Under the pieces are notes generated by a model. It was given only the letters and a program-made list of their open reading frames with translations, did no database searches and was not told the DNA's origin. A program made the position numbers and the translations under genes. Shown piece after piece: positions 21,501-31,145 of a stretch of 64,000 nt of DNA (position 1 is the first letter of the stretch; every line of letters begins with the position of its first letter). Source of the stretch: Rhynchopus sp. YZ270_cl-10 (Eukaryota > Euglenozoa > Diplonemea > Diplonemida > Diplonemidae); NCBI GenBank assembly GCA_964035575.1, contig OZ037913.1:186001-250000 (forward strand), read 5' to 3'.

Positions 21501-23485
21501 AAGAACAAAAACGCAAGCTCGAACTGAAACGCAGTGTCAAAGAGGCAAAAAGGCTTCCCGTTGCGAAGCTTAGCTTCACCTCGAACAGCGCACATCGCCT
21601 CTTCCTTCTGCTTCAGGTGCGCAAGATGTTTGTCGACAACAAAGAGGCGCTCGAGCTTTTGTCAAAGAAAAAGCGAGGCTTCTGTGGCAGCACCCCTTCG
21701 CACGGCTCTCCCGAGGTTCTTCGCTCACTAAACAAAACATACGACAGGCTGCGCACAGAGCTGAATGCAGAGGTCTGCCGTGAACGGGTCTTCTTCTACA
21801 GCAACGGCGCCGAGAGAGCGCCACGACCAACACTGTCACGGCAGCAAACCATGCGGCAGGTAGACCCCTCCGAAGAGCGGTCCCGGTGTGTACGGGAGTT
21901 GGTCACCAACGTACGGCACGCATTGGAAGGGGTGCACTGTAGGTTCGGGTTGCGACAGTTTGTCGATGCGTCTGAAGGGATCCGGAAACTATCCAACAAA
22001 TTTGAATCAGAAGTCGCCGGGAAGACCGAGCAAGCAATATCCGACCTCGTACGACGCACTCGAGACTTTGTCAATGAGGTTGAAAAGCGCGTAGGTCCGC
22101 AGTGCAAAGCTGCCTTCTCCGACGAACTCAACGAAGCGCTCACCGCAATCGACACAGACCTGCAAGAGGACATGAGCCGCCTTCAGAGCGCTGCTGAGGC
22201 AACTTCCCTATCCCCATTTCCAATGTCACCCGTTGCAAGCTTTCGTATGGGTTCTGATGTATCCCGCCTTTCGATGTGTCTTCCCCCTGTTGCTGTGACA
22301 CCTGAGGTGCACGACACCTTTCAATCTATTCCATTAATTTCCCAACGCGATGTGCCTATAGAAGAGACACCGGACGTCACCCCAGAGCAGTGTGTGGACT
22401 TCTGCAATAAAGTCCTACGTTGTGCTGCACCGCTACGGCAGGCAGATGACCTTCTCGCAGAGCTTGCAAAGGAGGCAGCGCTTGCTGCAGCTGACAACCC
22501 AGCCTTGGAGATGCGCGACTCTATGTGCGAACACATCCAGGATCTCCGCGTCCAGCTGCAGGGTGTGGTAGGGAAACACGACGTCTACTTCCTCTCCGAG
22601 ATCATGGAGAATCTACAGCAAACTGCCTCTATTGTGAAAGAAATCCACAACTGGGAGGACCACCCAGCTGGGTGCAATACCCATGCAAAACAGCTTGATG
22701 AATGCGTGAAACGCATGGAACGTTCCACCATGACACGGCAAGGTTGTTGGGATGAGGCGCGCCTCTCCCTCCTCGGCCTCCGAAAGGACGGATGGGAGAA
22801 GCTGTCGGACCACATCAGGAATTTCTGCGTAGATCACATCTTCAAACCTACTCTGCAAAACCAAAGCTTCGAGCTGCGGAAGTTTGAAGACCACATCTCT
22901 CTCATGAAGTCTCCCAAGGTCTATTTCACTTCAGAGGTACCAGAAGCAGAGGCGGGGGTCCTGCCGCATATATCCGAGACAGGGTCCATCACGTTACCGG
23001 TAGTGGACGAGGCGGCGATGGAAGCTGCAGAAGAGGAGTTGAAACACATCAAACCACATCGCCCAAGAACCGCCCGATTGCAGGCACCACGCGAAGAGAA
23101 GAGACGGACCCCAATAGGAGAAGGGTGCGCCTCGGTGAACCCCGTTGTGTTTACCGCAGACTTTGCGTCATTGAATGTTGCCTCACCCCACTCCCCCGGA
23201 AAGGTAGTACGGCCTGATTGGAGGCAGCTATTGAACGATGGTCAAGGTGTCACCCCGCCACGAGGTTTGACCATTCATTCTGCCCGAGGAGAATATGAAA
23301 AGGTGCCTGGGGGGAAGCGTGGTGGTGGGTCTGCAAAGGGTGGTGCTTCTGTGGTTGGCCCAGAGTTTCTTGAGTCGTTGAGGAAAATGCGGGTGTCGCT
23401 GACCCAGGAGGATGACGATGAGATTGCCCGTCGCAGGCCACCGAGTACAGCACGTCCGGTCAGCTCCCGTGGGGAGAAGGTTTGA
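18545..23485 (+). CDS. Large cytoskeleton-like protein, helical and low-complexity
   Basis: 1646 residues in a single open frame, unrecognised. Long helical stretches (about 95-235, 440-500, 740-960, 1010-1230, 1290-1420) alternate with disordered parts. There is a proline-rich piece near 310-330. At about 560-700 three tandem units of roughly 41 residues read SMK, then (V/G)ER, then TK(K/R)TLRI and an acidic EDDKE block; a fourth part-unit (KMKSALKKTVALK) follows. An acidic patch with FESESESEAESS lies near 815. No motor, kinase or membrane segment was seen. The size, the composition and the basic/acidic alternation suggest a scaffold of microtubules or the flagellum (inference). The ATG is 11 bases after a TTTGATATCAG acceptor-like site. 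Confidence 0.85.
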   Translation: MQSSTVASHPKRAFLLTALGRWSDARDLTIEKMKLKHGDTLPVFTSVLHELAGAVEDVFSDRPTHTFEVLLQGAIEHEDPDAHEGRIKLVTQIYFNILQAKRDIADKEEAMLSRCRDMQAEYTEKINKLRKSVQRSVTTRGQLSRDREAAFTAISSAVEKVIAIMKSIESTVTTGKKRFLANKKEAADCLSTSQDLLRSFTLSKAKKREWEQRRSIFQQILMTIDRVKTVVHSRGQNGGETPRDTRITALLQEASELISKVDNTEGRWSEHVTTMNNLAAMVANVTIPDEVAPRRKGGASCDCERTKATKPPPPPSPSPPPPPVITTLTPEPVRSAPAAVPLSLRAPSFSLSPSGFSTGSRLNLLAVEEKTERIDEIPRVDMHGDCERLQKKFVLLSEVVERVSEGVLQTIRKKVPTVTGAGVISPHEYSGAPAVSPRRAAAAAAEAREMLFSSALSLHAEKFEKRFKDLVQRLAMVRQNIEMSGFAPIEDVEEATITEFWNVEFNEADECVSVPELTCFIRTVHDELLEAKHAVKVAGEGCVSPCLPTSPNISNTKAVSMKNIVERKMTKKTLRIKEDDKENDTDTHSAMSKGMSLKALGERRTTKRTLRIANKEDDKEEDTLPATISKFMSMKNMGERRSTKRTLRIKEDDKEKEEETPPAGTGTARVGGIATIFKVVKMKSALKKTVALKSAKGETPPPRTSFSPHASFSPVVAQQPLCNDQGGGGGQVDIATSQRLTEIISSIERKLQGMGERCNTRNASKHFSAKFSMKKVKSQNIPAVNDSILDGFNDITTEKSIVVDQVPYDFADEFESESESEAESSDSEFCEDPHMRLTAALGQVELMNAHVDDFQKKVEELLGRQPSQEDGFTYLHVQSDQLVLFVQKICLSPGLLQTALANPALCNQDVPEVITAVHDDATSVADEMARVVEDIKLILQVRKEKESGGADSSDADYLFDLTTLESVIHNFRSDTEGLDPHMFESEEQKRKLELKRSVKEAKRLPVAKLSFTSNSAHRLFLLLQVRKMFVDNKEALELLSKKKRGFCGSTPSHGSPEVLRSLNKTYDRLRTELNAEVCRERVFFYSNGAERAPRPTLSRQQTMRQVDPSEERSRCVRELVTNVRHALEGVHCRFGLRQFVDASEGIRKLSNKFESEVAGKTEQAISDLVRRTRDFVNEVEKRVGPQCKAAFSDELNEALTAIDTDLQEDMSRLQSAAEATSLSPFPMSPVASFRMGSDVSRLSMCLPPVAVTPEVHDTFQSIPLISQRDVPIEETPDVTPEQCVDFCNKVLRCAAPLRQADDLLAELAKEAALAAADNPALEMRDSMCEHIQDLRVQLQGVVGKHDVYFLSEIMENLQQTASIVKEIHNWEDHPAGCNTHAKQLDECVKRMERSTMTRQGCWDEARLSLLGLRKDGWEKLSDHIRNFCVDHIFKPTLQNQSFELRKFEDHISLMKSPKVYFTSEVPEAEAGVLPHISETGSITLPVVDEAAMEAAEEELKHIKPHRPRTARLQAPREEKRRTPIGEGCASVNPVVFTADFASLNVASPHSPGKVVRPDWRQLLNDGQGVTPPRGLTIHSARGEYEKVPGGKRGGGSAKGGASVVGPEFLESLRKMRVSLTQEDDDEIARRRPPSTARPVSSRGEKV

Positions 23486-24046
23486 AGTGAAGGGTGGGAA
23501 AAAGGGGAATTTTTTGGGTGTGTCGTGTCAGGCGAGGCTTTTTGCACTTTCCAACTTTTCTTTCAAGGGGCCTTTAGGATCATCTTGCCGAAGGATTTGC
23601 TCAAGGTGACTAAGCACATCAAAGGCTTAGGCATCTCGAACAACCTTTCTATTTTTGCCGCATTTCTGTGCAGCTGTTTTATCTTTTCCCCCTCAAAAGT
23701 CACAGAGGTTACCCTGTTTGTGGCGCATTCCCCCCTTTGATGTGCACTGTTACATGACACCGAAGTAAATGACTTATGGTTTCACCGTTGTCTTACAACA
23801 TTTACTCCGTCGTGTATTGCATGTCATGTTTTCATTATTTTTTTGTGTGATCTTTTTAAAAAGAAAGGGTGCATGTGTTGACCCTCTCAAATACTTTCAA
23901 TTCTGTGAACTGAAAGAAAATGAATCTAATTGTGATCTTTTCACAAATAGCGTCGAAAAATACAGCAAAGTTGTGATCCCCCTCTGGACCAACACTTTAC
24001 CACCCAACCCCCCCACCCCCAGGAAGCAACAACAAACAACAACAAA
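23486..24046. other. Intergenic region with a hairpin repeat
   Basis: Holds a family-3 hairpin at 23602-23650 and a GGCGAGGCTTTTTGCACTTTC motif related to those at 10576, 11088 and 49350. It ends in a C-rich tract with CCAG before the next gene. Confidence 0.65.
23602..23650 (+). repeat. Family-3 hairpin repeat
   Basis: AAGGTGA, stem CTAAGC, loop ACATCAAAG, stem GCTTAG, then GCATCTCGAACAACCTTTC. The loop differs from the usual ACGAGAG. Confidence 0.7.
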
Positions 24047-25330
24047 ATGTCCGACACGGATGCTTCTTGGTTCGTCGGCCTTGCAGTGTTTTCGTGTTTG
24101 GTGTGCTATTTGTCTTCCTCCTTCTTTAAGGATGTGTACGACCGCACCTTGGGAAGTACAAAGGGGAAGAAAAAGCGAGTAAAGAAGGGGAAACGTGGTA
24201 ACAACAATGGATCTAATGGGTCACCGAAAACCGCGAATAGTACTGTTGAATGCGAGCAGGAGGAGGTGGAGGAGGCAGAAGCTGAAGCTGATTCCCCAAA
24301 CACCGAACCTGAACCTGAAGTGGCTGTCGAACCCCGCCAGAAGAAGAGCAAAACCCTTCGTCTGAAGAGCACAACAGAAGAGAAACGACGCGACGCTGTT
24401 CAAGAAGCACTAAACAACGGAGCAGAGGACGAAGACGGCTTCACCGTTGCAGTAGCAAAACACACCCTCAAGGCAAGGAAGCGGTACGACAACATGACTG
24501 CAGACGAGAAGAAGGAGTACAACAAACGGAAGGCAAAAGGGGAGGACGAGAAGTGGGAGGTTGCAGGGTCGAAGGTCACAAAGAGCAGCAACGCGTACTC
24601 CTTCCAGACCTCTGTCTCAGGAAGAAAGGTCCCTGGGAAGAAACAGGAACGCTCCGTTCAGAGCGTCTCGACAGAGCAAAGAGATGAGTTCATGAAGCGC
24701 CTCGCCACCATGAACAAGGACCTGCCCCAACCTGTCATCGATTTCCGCATTTCCGTGCAGGGGAAATGGTATCCCCTTCAGGAGCTTCTGGACACCAATG
24801 ATTTTGAGCACGCTCCACAGATGGTTAAATGCTTTGCATTAGCCCCAGAGAACTGCCTCGGAGGAATGTTCGTTACAGTCGGAGGCGCCGAATGGATGGG
24901 GGTAACCACAGCAGATGAACCCTGGATGATGACTGGCCTGGTCAAACCGCTGCTGCAACTCCTTGCTGGAGAGGAGGGCCCGCTCACCACAGCCATGTTC
25001 ATCCACGAGACTACCAACCCTACAACACAACTCTCCGTCAAAACAGAAGGGGACCTCGCAGTACTCTCCCTTCAACACCTCCGCCCGCCACCCAAGGTCT
25101 CAGGGGTCACACACAAAGTGGCTTTAAAAGACTTCACCGAAGTGATGCTAAAGCAGTTTGTGCCGGTCGTAGAGTTTTCAAGGCGGATTCAATATGCAGT
25201 AGAAGAAGTGAGGGTAAAGCATGAAGGGTTGCTCGCATCAAATCCTGTGAAGGCGCAGAGGATGCTGGATGGTTTGGCTGAAGTATGTGTTTTATTGAAA
25301 CCCCCAAAAGTAGTGGTATCCTGTTTATAA
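24047..25330 (+). CDS. Membrane-anchored basic protein, unknown
   Basis: 427 residues. A hydrophobic segment at about 9-27 (FVGLAVFSCLVCYLSSSFF) probably acts as a signal anchor. It is followed at once by a very basic stretch (GKKKRVKKGKRG), then an acidic EEVEEAEAEAD block and further basic sequence. Residues 225-427 look folded (FRISVQGKWYPLQELL; GGMFVTVGGAEWMG) and carry no motif I know. The layout, with a short N-terminal anchor and a cytosolic basic and acidic linker, resembles ER-membrane adaptor proteins, but no function is assigned. The start follows a C-rich tract ending in CCAG 25 bases upstream. Confidence 0.85.
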   Translation: MSDTDASWFVGLAVFSCLVCYLSSSFFKDVYDRTLGSTKGKKKRVKKGKRGNNNGSNGSPKTANSTVECEQEEVEEAEAEADSPNTEPEPEVAVEPRQKKSKTLRLKSTTEEKRRDAVQEALNNGAEDEDGFTVAVAKHTLKARKRYDNMTADEKKEYNKRKAKGEDEKWEVAGSKVTKSSNAYSFQTSVSGRKVPGKKQERSVQSVSTEQRDEFMKRLATMNKDLPQPVIDFRISVQGKWYPLQELLDTNDFEHAPQMVKCFALAPENCLGGMFVTVGGAEWMGVTTADEPWMMTGLVKPLLQLLAGEEGPLTTAMFIHETTNPTTQLSVKTEGDLAVLSLQHLRPPPKVSGVTHKVALKDFTEVMLKQFVPVVEFSRRIQYAVEEVRVKHEGLLASNPVKAQRMLDGLAEVCVLLKPPKVVVSCL

Positions 25331-25505
25331 GTCACACAAATTTTTTTTGTGGACGCATCCGCATGACACCATGCTCATGCCTGGGGTACTACGTAGTGCC
25401 ACAATAATGAACTCCAGGCTGGATATTTGACATTATTTGACATTGTTTGACGACGCCCTTTGTGCAATTCCACACAGTTGATGTATCTTTACAATCATTT
25501 CTTTC

Positions 25506-25530
25506 AAGGTGACTAAACACCTTTACCTTC
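25506..25530 (+). repeat. Family-3 repeat, partial
   Basis: CAAGGTGACTAAACACC keeps the start of the family-3 unit, but the return stem is missing. Confidence 0.4.
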
Positions 25531-25563
25531 TTTTTTTCTCCTTTTTCAAAATTCTACATAAAT

Positions 25564-25620
25564 TATTAGTGGAGCACACTCTCGGGTGGCTACACTAATA
25601 CAACCAAGTTTTCAAAAAAT
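25564..25620 (+). repeat. Dispersed 50-bp repeat, family 2, copy 2
   Basis: The outer stem ATTAGTG/CACTAAT is perfect (7 bp), and the inner CACTC/GGGTG also pairs. It ends with CAACCAAG and TTTTCAAAAAA. Confidence 0.85.
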
Positions 25621-26030
25621 TGTACTTCAAAAACTGGCGACTAGGTTGTCTATAACCAAACAACTTTCAAAAATTCTACCTATTTGCAGACGGAAGGTCG
25701 CATGCCGAAGCCTGACAAGATTGAGAATCTGCTTGCATCACTGCAGGATGCGGTGCTTGAGAGATTCCCCGATATTCTCTGAGGTGATGCAGAACTGTTG
25801 GGGGGAGACGTCGAAGGGAGAGTCATTGCACGCTAGCATGCTGGCACAGCCAGGAGTCATTTGTATTTCTTCTCTTCAATTTGCCGTCGCGAAACAAAAA
25901 GGAGAATCAGTTCCGTCTCGGGGAACCCTTTTCCCAATTAGGTTGTTATATTGTGGGGTATCTTTTATGAACTAAAGGGGGGTTTCCCCCCCCCCCCGGT
26001 GACTGAGATATCGAAATCCTCCAATTTTTA

Positions 26031-26075
26031 AAGGTGGCTAAGCACAGCGCTTAGGTTCGTCTTATAAAATTCTCT
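26031..26075 (+). repeat. Family-3 hairpin repeat
   Basis: AAGGTGG, stem CTAAGC, loop ACAGC, stem GCTTAG, then GTTCGTCTTATAAAATTC. Confidence 0.8.
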
Positions 26076-26223
26076 CTTGTTTTCTAACCAATAATCTTTG
26101 TCTCATGTCCCGGGAGGGGGAGGGGAGGGGTAGGGGGGAAGGGGAAATGTGGTAAATTATGTAAAAAAAGAAGAAGAAGAGGAAAATGGCTCAAATAAAA
26201 AAAATGTCAAAATCTCACAACCG

Positions 26224-26281
26224 ATATAGTGGAGCACACTCTAGGGTGGCTACACTAATACAAACCAAGTTTTCAAAAAAA
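26224..26281 (+). repeat. Dispersed 50-bp repeat, family 2, copy 3
   Basis: Outer stem ATAGTG/CACTAA(T), inner CACTC/GGGTG, tail CCAAG and TTTTCAAAAAA. Confidence 0.85.
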
Positions 26282-26802
26282 ACGTATCCTTCGGTAGCTC
26301 GGGAGGTGGAGAAGGATTGCGCCCTAGTTGTCTCGTTTTTCAGTGTTCTGCAAATGGCTTTAGGGCAGAGAGAGGGGGGTTTTTTTAAAAAAGTATGTGC
26401 ATGCACAAGGCATGTTCAATCCTTTCAACTTTTTATTGAATCTATTTTGAAAAAATGTCCACATGCATTAGGACACATTTCACTTTTCAAGATTTTTTCT
26501 TCTTTTTTTTTTTTTTTTTTTTCTTTTTTTATATTTCCTGAAGAAACCACACGCCGACTCGTCTCTCATACATTACCCCCCCTTCCTACCACTCTCGGGG
26601 GGAGTATTTGGTTTATTATGTCTGCAAGGGTGGTGGGTTTTCATTTCTCATTAAATCCGGAATTTCCTTCAACCTCTCCCCCCTCTACCTTTTTCCATCC
26701 AACCCCCTCCCCATCTCCCTCTCTCTGTCTCTGTCTCTCTTGGGGTTTGGGGTAAACCCGAGAAGAGGGGGTTTTTTTTTTCTAAATCTACTGTGGGTCG
26801 CA

Positions 26803-26882
26803 GGGTACTTTGTGCTTTTATCTGGATGGCTGGCATCGTACAGTGGGTCAGTCGGAGGTGCCTGAATCAACAACTACAGTTT
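26803..26882 (+). repeat. Dispersed ~80-bp repeat with tRNA D-arm-like core, copy 2
   Basis: Very close to copy 1 over 80 bases, with GGGTCAGTCGG in the core and AACAACTACAGTTT at the end. Confidence 0.75.
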
Positions 26883-26963
26883 TTTTTTGCATCTAATTGG
26901 GAAAATCACACCATTTAACCATTTTTTCCCTTCAGACAGCACAAAGAACACTATGCATAGCTG

Positions 26964-29900
26964 ATGCCGTACACAGATGCCAGGATGGCAGAGGTTGAGA
27001 GGTTGCTCCGCTATCAGAACCCCCGCACAGGGCGGTCGCCCTCACGCGAGACGTGCCCTGCTGGAGACGTGCAGTCCGTGGAGCTGCTGCGGCAGGAGTA
27101 TGAGGAAGGGCTTGCCCTCATGGCAGAGTTCCTGGGCGCGAAGGACACTGCGATGGCGTTGCTGAAGGAGCAGTGCGACTCTGAGGTGGAACGGAAGCAC
27201 ATCCTTGCAGGCCTCAAAGAGAGAGGCATGCTCAATGCGCTCAAGAAGAAGATGACCGAGTATGCATTCCCTCTTCTTGCAGGATGTGATTCGAAGAAAA
27301 AAGCAAGACCAGCGATTAATCTTGGAAAATTTCCCTTCTTTTATGCCTGAAAAATTCGGACATTTTAGCTGTGTTCGCACAAAAATAAAATAAAGGTGTG
27401 GTATCTGCCACACAGGAGAGATCATCAGCGGTTACTTAACAGCGTTTTGTATAGTGGAGTTCATCCTCGGGTGTCTACACTAATACAACCAAGTTTTCAA
27501 AATAAAGTAAAATGGTTGTCTTATAAAGAGATCGGTTGGTGGTTTATTTGGCTTAGTTTAGGTGGATGGGAGATCTTTTTCAATGCGGTATATCTTGGTT
27601 GTCTTACATCATCACATCATCACATCCCACCACAGGCACACTGCCCTACTCCAGGAAGCAGAAAAGCTCCGCCACGCACAACGCGACGCACTACACAGAG
27701 AGATCCTGCAGGAGCGCGACCACAAACGCATCTCACAACAAAAGGACAAGGAGGTCGCAGAGCTGCGCGAACGCCTTGTGGACCTCCAACGGCGGGAGGC
27801 CGACTTTGTGCTTGCTGTTAAGGTACACACCCCCATCATTACAATACTGCCACCTTCACCCCAACCAAAATTTATTTCAAACACTTCCAGCACCCCATAC
27901 TTAGCCACCCACCTAAGGTACACAGTTGCTACAGGCGGTGCATTTTTTTGCAAAGACATATTTCATTATTTGGAGAAAATCGGTAATATACTAGAAATTT
28001 GGGTTCTAAGTTACCCCTTAATTATTCGATAGTCTACACACTGTACTGGACAGCTTTGGGGGGACAAAAACGTGAGGTGGCAGCCCCCCGGCATTTTTGC
28101 CCTGGCGTCCCCGGATATAATCTCTTTTTTTTGAGTGAACGAAGGCCACGCGTGGGATGGTTGCATTGCACTTTTGCAAACCCGGGCACATGATACTGGA
28201 GGGTCCGAAGCAACTGGAGGAGGTGTATGCTGGGCTTTTTGTGCCCTCAGGGATTTAAGCGACCCTGCACCTACTTTACGACCATGCACAGCTTTTGCTT
28301 TTCTTTTCTTTGCTTTTCTTTGCTTTTTGTAGGTGCTAACCTGCGGCAGTGGTTTGCATCAGTTGGGTGTTCCACTCACCGCAGTTTAGAGAATTAGGAG
28401 ATGCCAGTCATTCGTTCCTCCCATTGGAATGACTGGTGGTTTTATTGTTGTTTATTTCTTTTGACGCTGCCAGAGTGCGGACCTTGAACTGGCTTATATA
28501 CTAACCTAGGCCACCAGCGGTGGTATACGGCCCCTGTTCACTTAGGTGTCGCTTCTTTGTTGGGTATAAGTCAGCAAATGGGATCAAGCCACTCTCTGGC
28601 ACACCGTGGTGCCATCCTTCCCTTTTGCTGGTTTTTCTTTTTGCGGGGGTGTATCACGTTTTTCAAGTTTAATATGTACTGGACAGCTTTGGGAGGACAC
28701 ACCTGTCTCCTCCCTTTATTTTGCCATATTTCACAATAAATTCATTTGTAACACTGTCACCACACCACTTCACAGAGGGGAGAGGACGACAAGGCACGCA
28801 TTGCAGGGTTAGAAGCAGCGTTGACAGACCTACGCAACCAACGCGTTGTTGCCTCGCCCATGCGGGAGCCACCACGGAGCAGGCAGAGGTGTTCACAGTC
28901 GCCTACACATTCGTTGCCTCCGACACCTTCAACCAGGTCGCAAACAGCGGACACACAGACAGACCCACCACCACCACCCCCACCACCCGCACCTCCTTCC
29001 ATTGTAGTAGAATCGGATCGCGACCGAGACAGCCCTGCTGCATCCGAGGGCTGGTCCGAAAGGGTCACCGCCCTCCAACGTGAACTCGCAGTAGTAGAAG
29101 AACGTTGTCAACTCTTCGAAGCCGAAAACGCTCTTCTCCACGCCGAAGCAGAAGCTGCGCACAGTTCGCAGCACCCCCTCCCACCGCTTCCACCGAAGGT
29201 CGCGATTCGAGAGGCAGCAGAACACAAAAAGATAAAACAACGATTAGAAGACGCGCTTGCCCTAAGCATTGACCTCAAGGGTGCGTTGAACGAAAGCCGT
29301 GCAAAGAACAAACGGCAGGAGGATCGGTTGTTGATAAAAAACGCTGAATTAATTGAGATTGACAAAAAGGCGAAGCGGTTGGGGAGGGAGAACAGGGAGC
29401 TGGAGGAGATGCTGCGGCAGAGCGAACACCATGGGGCAGCAGCAACGGAAGAAGAGCTGCAAGGCCTACACTCCTGCATCAGTGAACGAGACGACACAAT
29501 CATGGTTCTTGAGGAACGCATCACAGACCTGCAGCGCACCGTAGAAGCCACCGAGGCTGGTCAAGAAGAAGAGCGCGCTGAGTGGGAGGCAAAGGAGCAG
29601 GCGTGGGAGTCTTCTCCACGCTCCTCGACAGCCTCCGCTGCACGTCTCAGTGAAATAAACGTGTTCGATCGTTACGACAAATCAGAAGAACGCGCCCTAT
29701 TAAAAACCCTGGCCCGCCAAAACGAAATGATTTCCTCATTAAAAGCGCATTCTCGCACTCTCAAGGATGTGCTCCTCCCTACAGCGACACCAACACAGAT
29801 GGACCAATTAGAGCACGTCCTGCATACGTCGGTGTTGTCACCACCTTTTTTTGCTTCATCTTTGACGCATGAAACGCCTCCGGTTGTGTCATTGAACACT

Positions 29901-30746
29901 ACCTCCCCGCAGCCGTCCCCTTTGAGCGAACGTTGTGTGGATACATCGCGGGTTGCTTTGGAGAAAACGCTTGCTAGACAGAATGAAGTGATTGCCATGT
30001 TGAAGCAGGACCTTGCGGCTTATGAGGTGCATCCACCTGGTACCCCACCTCCCACAACCACAACCACAACCGCAACCCCTATGGGGGCGACAACGTCGTT
30101 TCCGCATACACCACAATCTGTTGTGTTCTCACATAACGGTCCTACCGGGGGGACTCCTGCAGTGAGCAACAAATACCTAAGTATGACACTGTCACGCAGC
30201 CCGGTACCCTACGAGAGAGATGCGTTGGAGACTGTGGTGGATTGCATTTCATATGTGAGGAGGCACGTCAGAACGGTGCAGGGCAGGGATACATCCGGGC
30301 AGGTTGCCGCAGCAGACGAGCTGGCAGCAGAACGGGAATGGCGAGGGAGAGGCGTGGGAGCCGCCGTGAAGGAGCTGCAGATTCGGGTAGAGGCGGTATT
30401 AGGGCTGAACCTGCATTTGGTAGCGCTTCGCAAGGAGCTCATAGAAGCCTGGAGGGGGTGGGATGGGGAGGAGCCTATCGGAGGGTTGCGTGAATCACAT
30501 CATGTAGACATTCGTGGTGAGGCAGTGGACTGTGGTACGCAACGTGCCGCATGGCTGCGTCTGCAGCCCCACATCCTATCGCCACCTGCCCCATCACAAC
30601 TCCGTGACGTCGCAAACTGGCGGGATTCATACCGAAAGCTTCTCGAGGAAATGACCTCTCTCGAAACGGCTGTCCTCACCCACCCCGCACTGCGGCCAGT
30701 AGAGAATGGAGAGATAGAAGAAGAAGGCAAAGAACCATCCATGTGA
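26964..30746 (+). CDS. Coiled-coil protein, three exons
   Basis: Exons 26964-27259, 27636-27822 and 28776-30746 join to give 817 residues. The junction codons work: GA+G (Glu) at the first, phase 0 at the second. Heptad-like coiled coil runs across both junctions, which supports the splice choice. Exon 3 has a proline tract near residue 215, long coiled coil to about 400, two similar basic-hydrophobic motifs (LKTLARQNEMISSLK and LEKTLARQNEVIAMLK, near 460 and 560) and a helical end. No enzyme domain. Introns are 376 and 953 nt, with GTATGC and GTACAC donors and CCACCACAG and CTTCACAG acceptors; both carry dispersed repeats or hairpins. It is probably a centrosomal, flagellar or other cytoskeletal scaffold (inference). 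The ATG lies 28 bases after a CCCTTCAG acceptor. Confidence 0.82.
27450..27503 (+). repeat. Dispersed 50-bp repeat, family 2, copy 4 (in intron)
   Basis: TAGTG...CACTA outer stem; the inner stem is CATCC/GGGTG instead of CACTC/GGGTG, so pairing is kept despite the base changes. It sits in intron 1 of the coiled-coil gene. Confidence 0.85.
28039..28066 (+). repeat. Short direct repeat in intron, unit 1
   Basis: TGTACTGGACAGCTTTGGG occurs here and again at 28676, both within intron 2 of the coiled-coil gene. Confidence 0.55.
28341..28436. other. Two strong hairpins inside an intron
   Basis: First hairpin: CTGCGG..GTGG with CCAC..CCGCAG (28341-28384). Second: CCAGTCATTC with GAATGACTGG (28404-28436). 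A further CCACCAGCGGTGG lies near 28511. They may be part of a small RNA carried in the 953-nt intron. I do not recognise the RNA type. Confidence 0.5.
28676..28702 (+). repeat. Short direct repeat in intron, unit 2
   Basis: Second occurrence of TGTACTGGACAGCTTTGGG, about 635 bases after the first. Confidence 0.55.
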
Positions 30747-31145
30747 ATGAAAAAATGTGGGTCAATGCAGAAAACCCCGTATATTATGTATTCTGTAAGT
30801 AGAAAAATCGGTCGAAAACCATGGCTATTGCTAAACCGAGCCAAAAAGAGTTCAAAAACGTTCGTTTTTTGTTTTTTTTGAATTATTGTGAAAAAATAGG
30901 CCATTTTTGTTTCGGACCACGTCCCACCCTTTGCATGAGCTCGACTGAGATGTATTTTAGCACGTTTCAACTGCTCCCTTTCGACAACCAAAACAAAACA
31001 AAAACATCCATTCTTCCAGAGAGGTCGAACATACACTTTGCATAGACTTTTCAACGTTCCCTCTGTTCTTTTCAAGAACCCTTTTTTCTTCTTCTTCTTC
31101 TTCTTCTTCTTCTGCTCTTTCTTACCTCCACCCACATTGCCAACC
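30747..31145. other. Intergenic, AT-rich
   Basis: Mixed AT-rich sequence, then a (TTC)n tract at about 31086-31112 before the next gene. Nothing else seen. Confidence 0.6.

Larger units (their letters stand above)
25331..26963. other. Repeat-rich intergenic region
   Basis: No gene is supported. It holds two copies of the family-2 repeat (25564, 26224), a partial and a full family-3 hairpin (25506, 26031), a tRNA-arm-like repeat (26803) and a poly-T run near 26500. It ends in a TTTTTTCCCTTCAG acceptor. Confidence 0.7.

Noticed and set aside
28465-28540. tRNA-like segment on the minus strand (GGTTAGTATA and GTTCAAGGTCC words)
   Set aside because: A full cloverleaf with a 7-bp acceptor stem and correct spacing could not be drawn.
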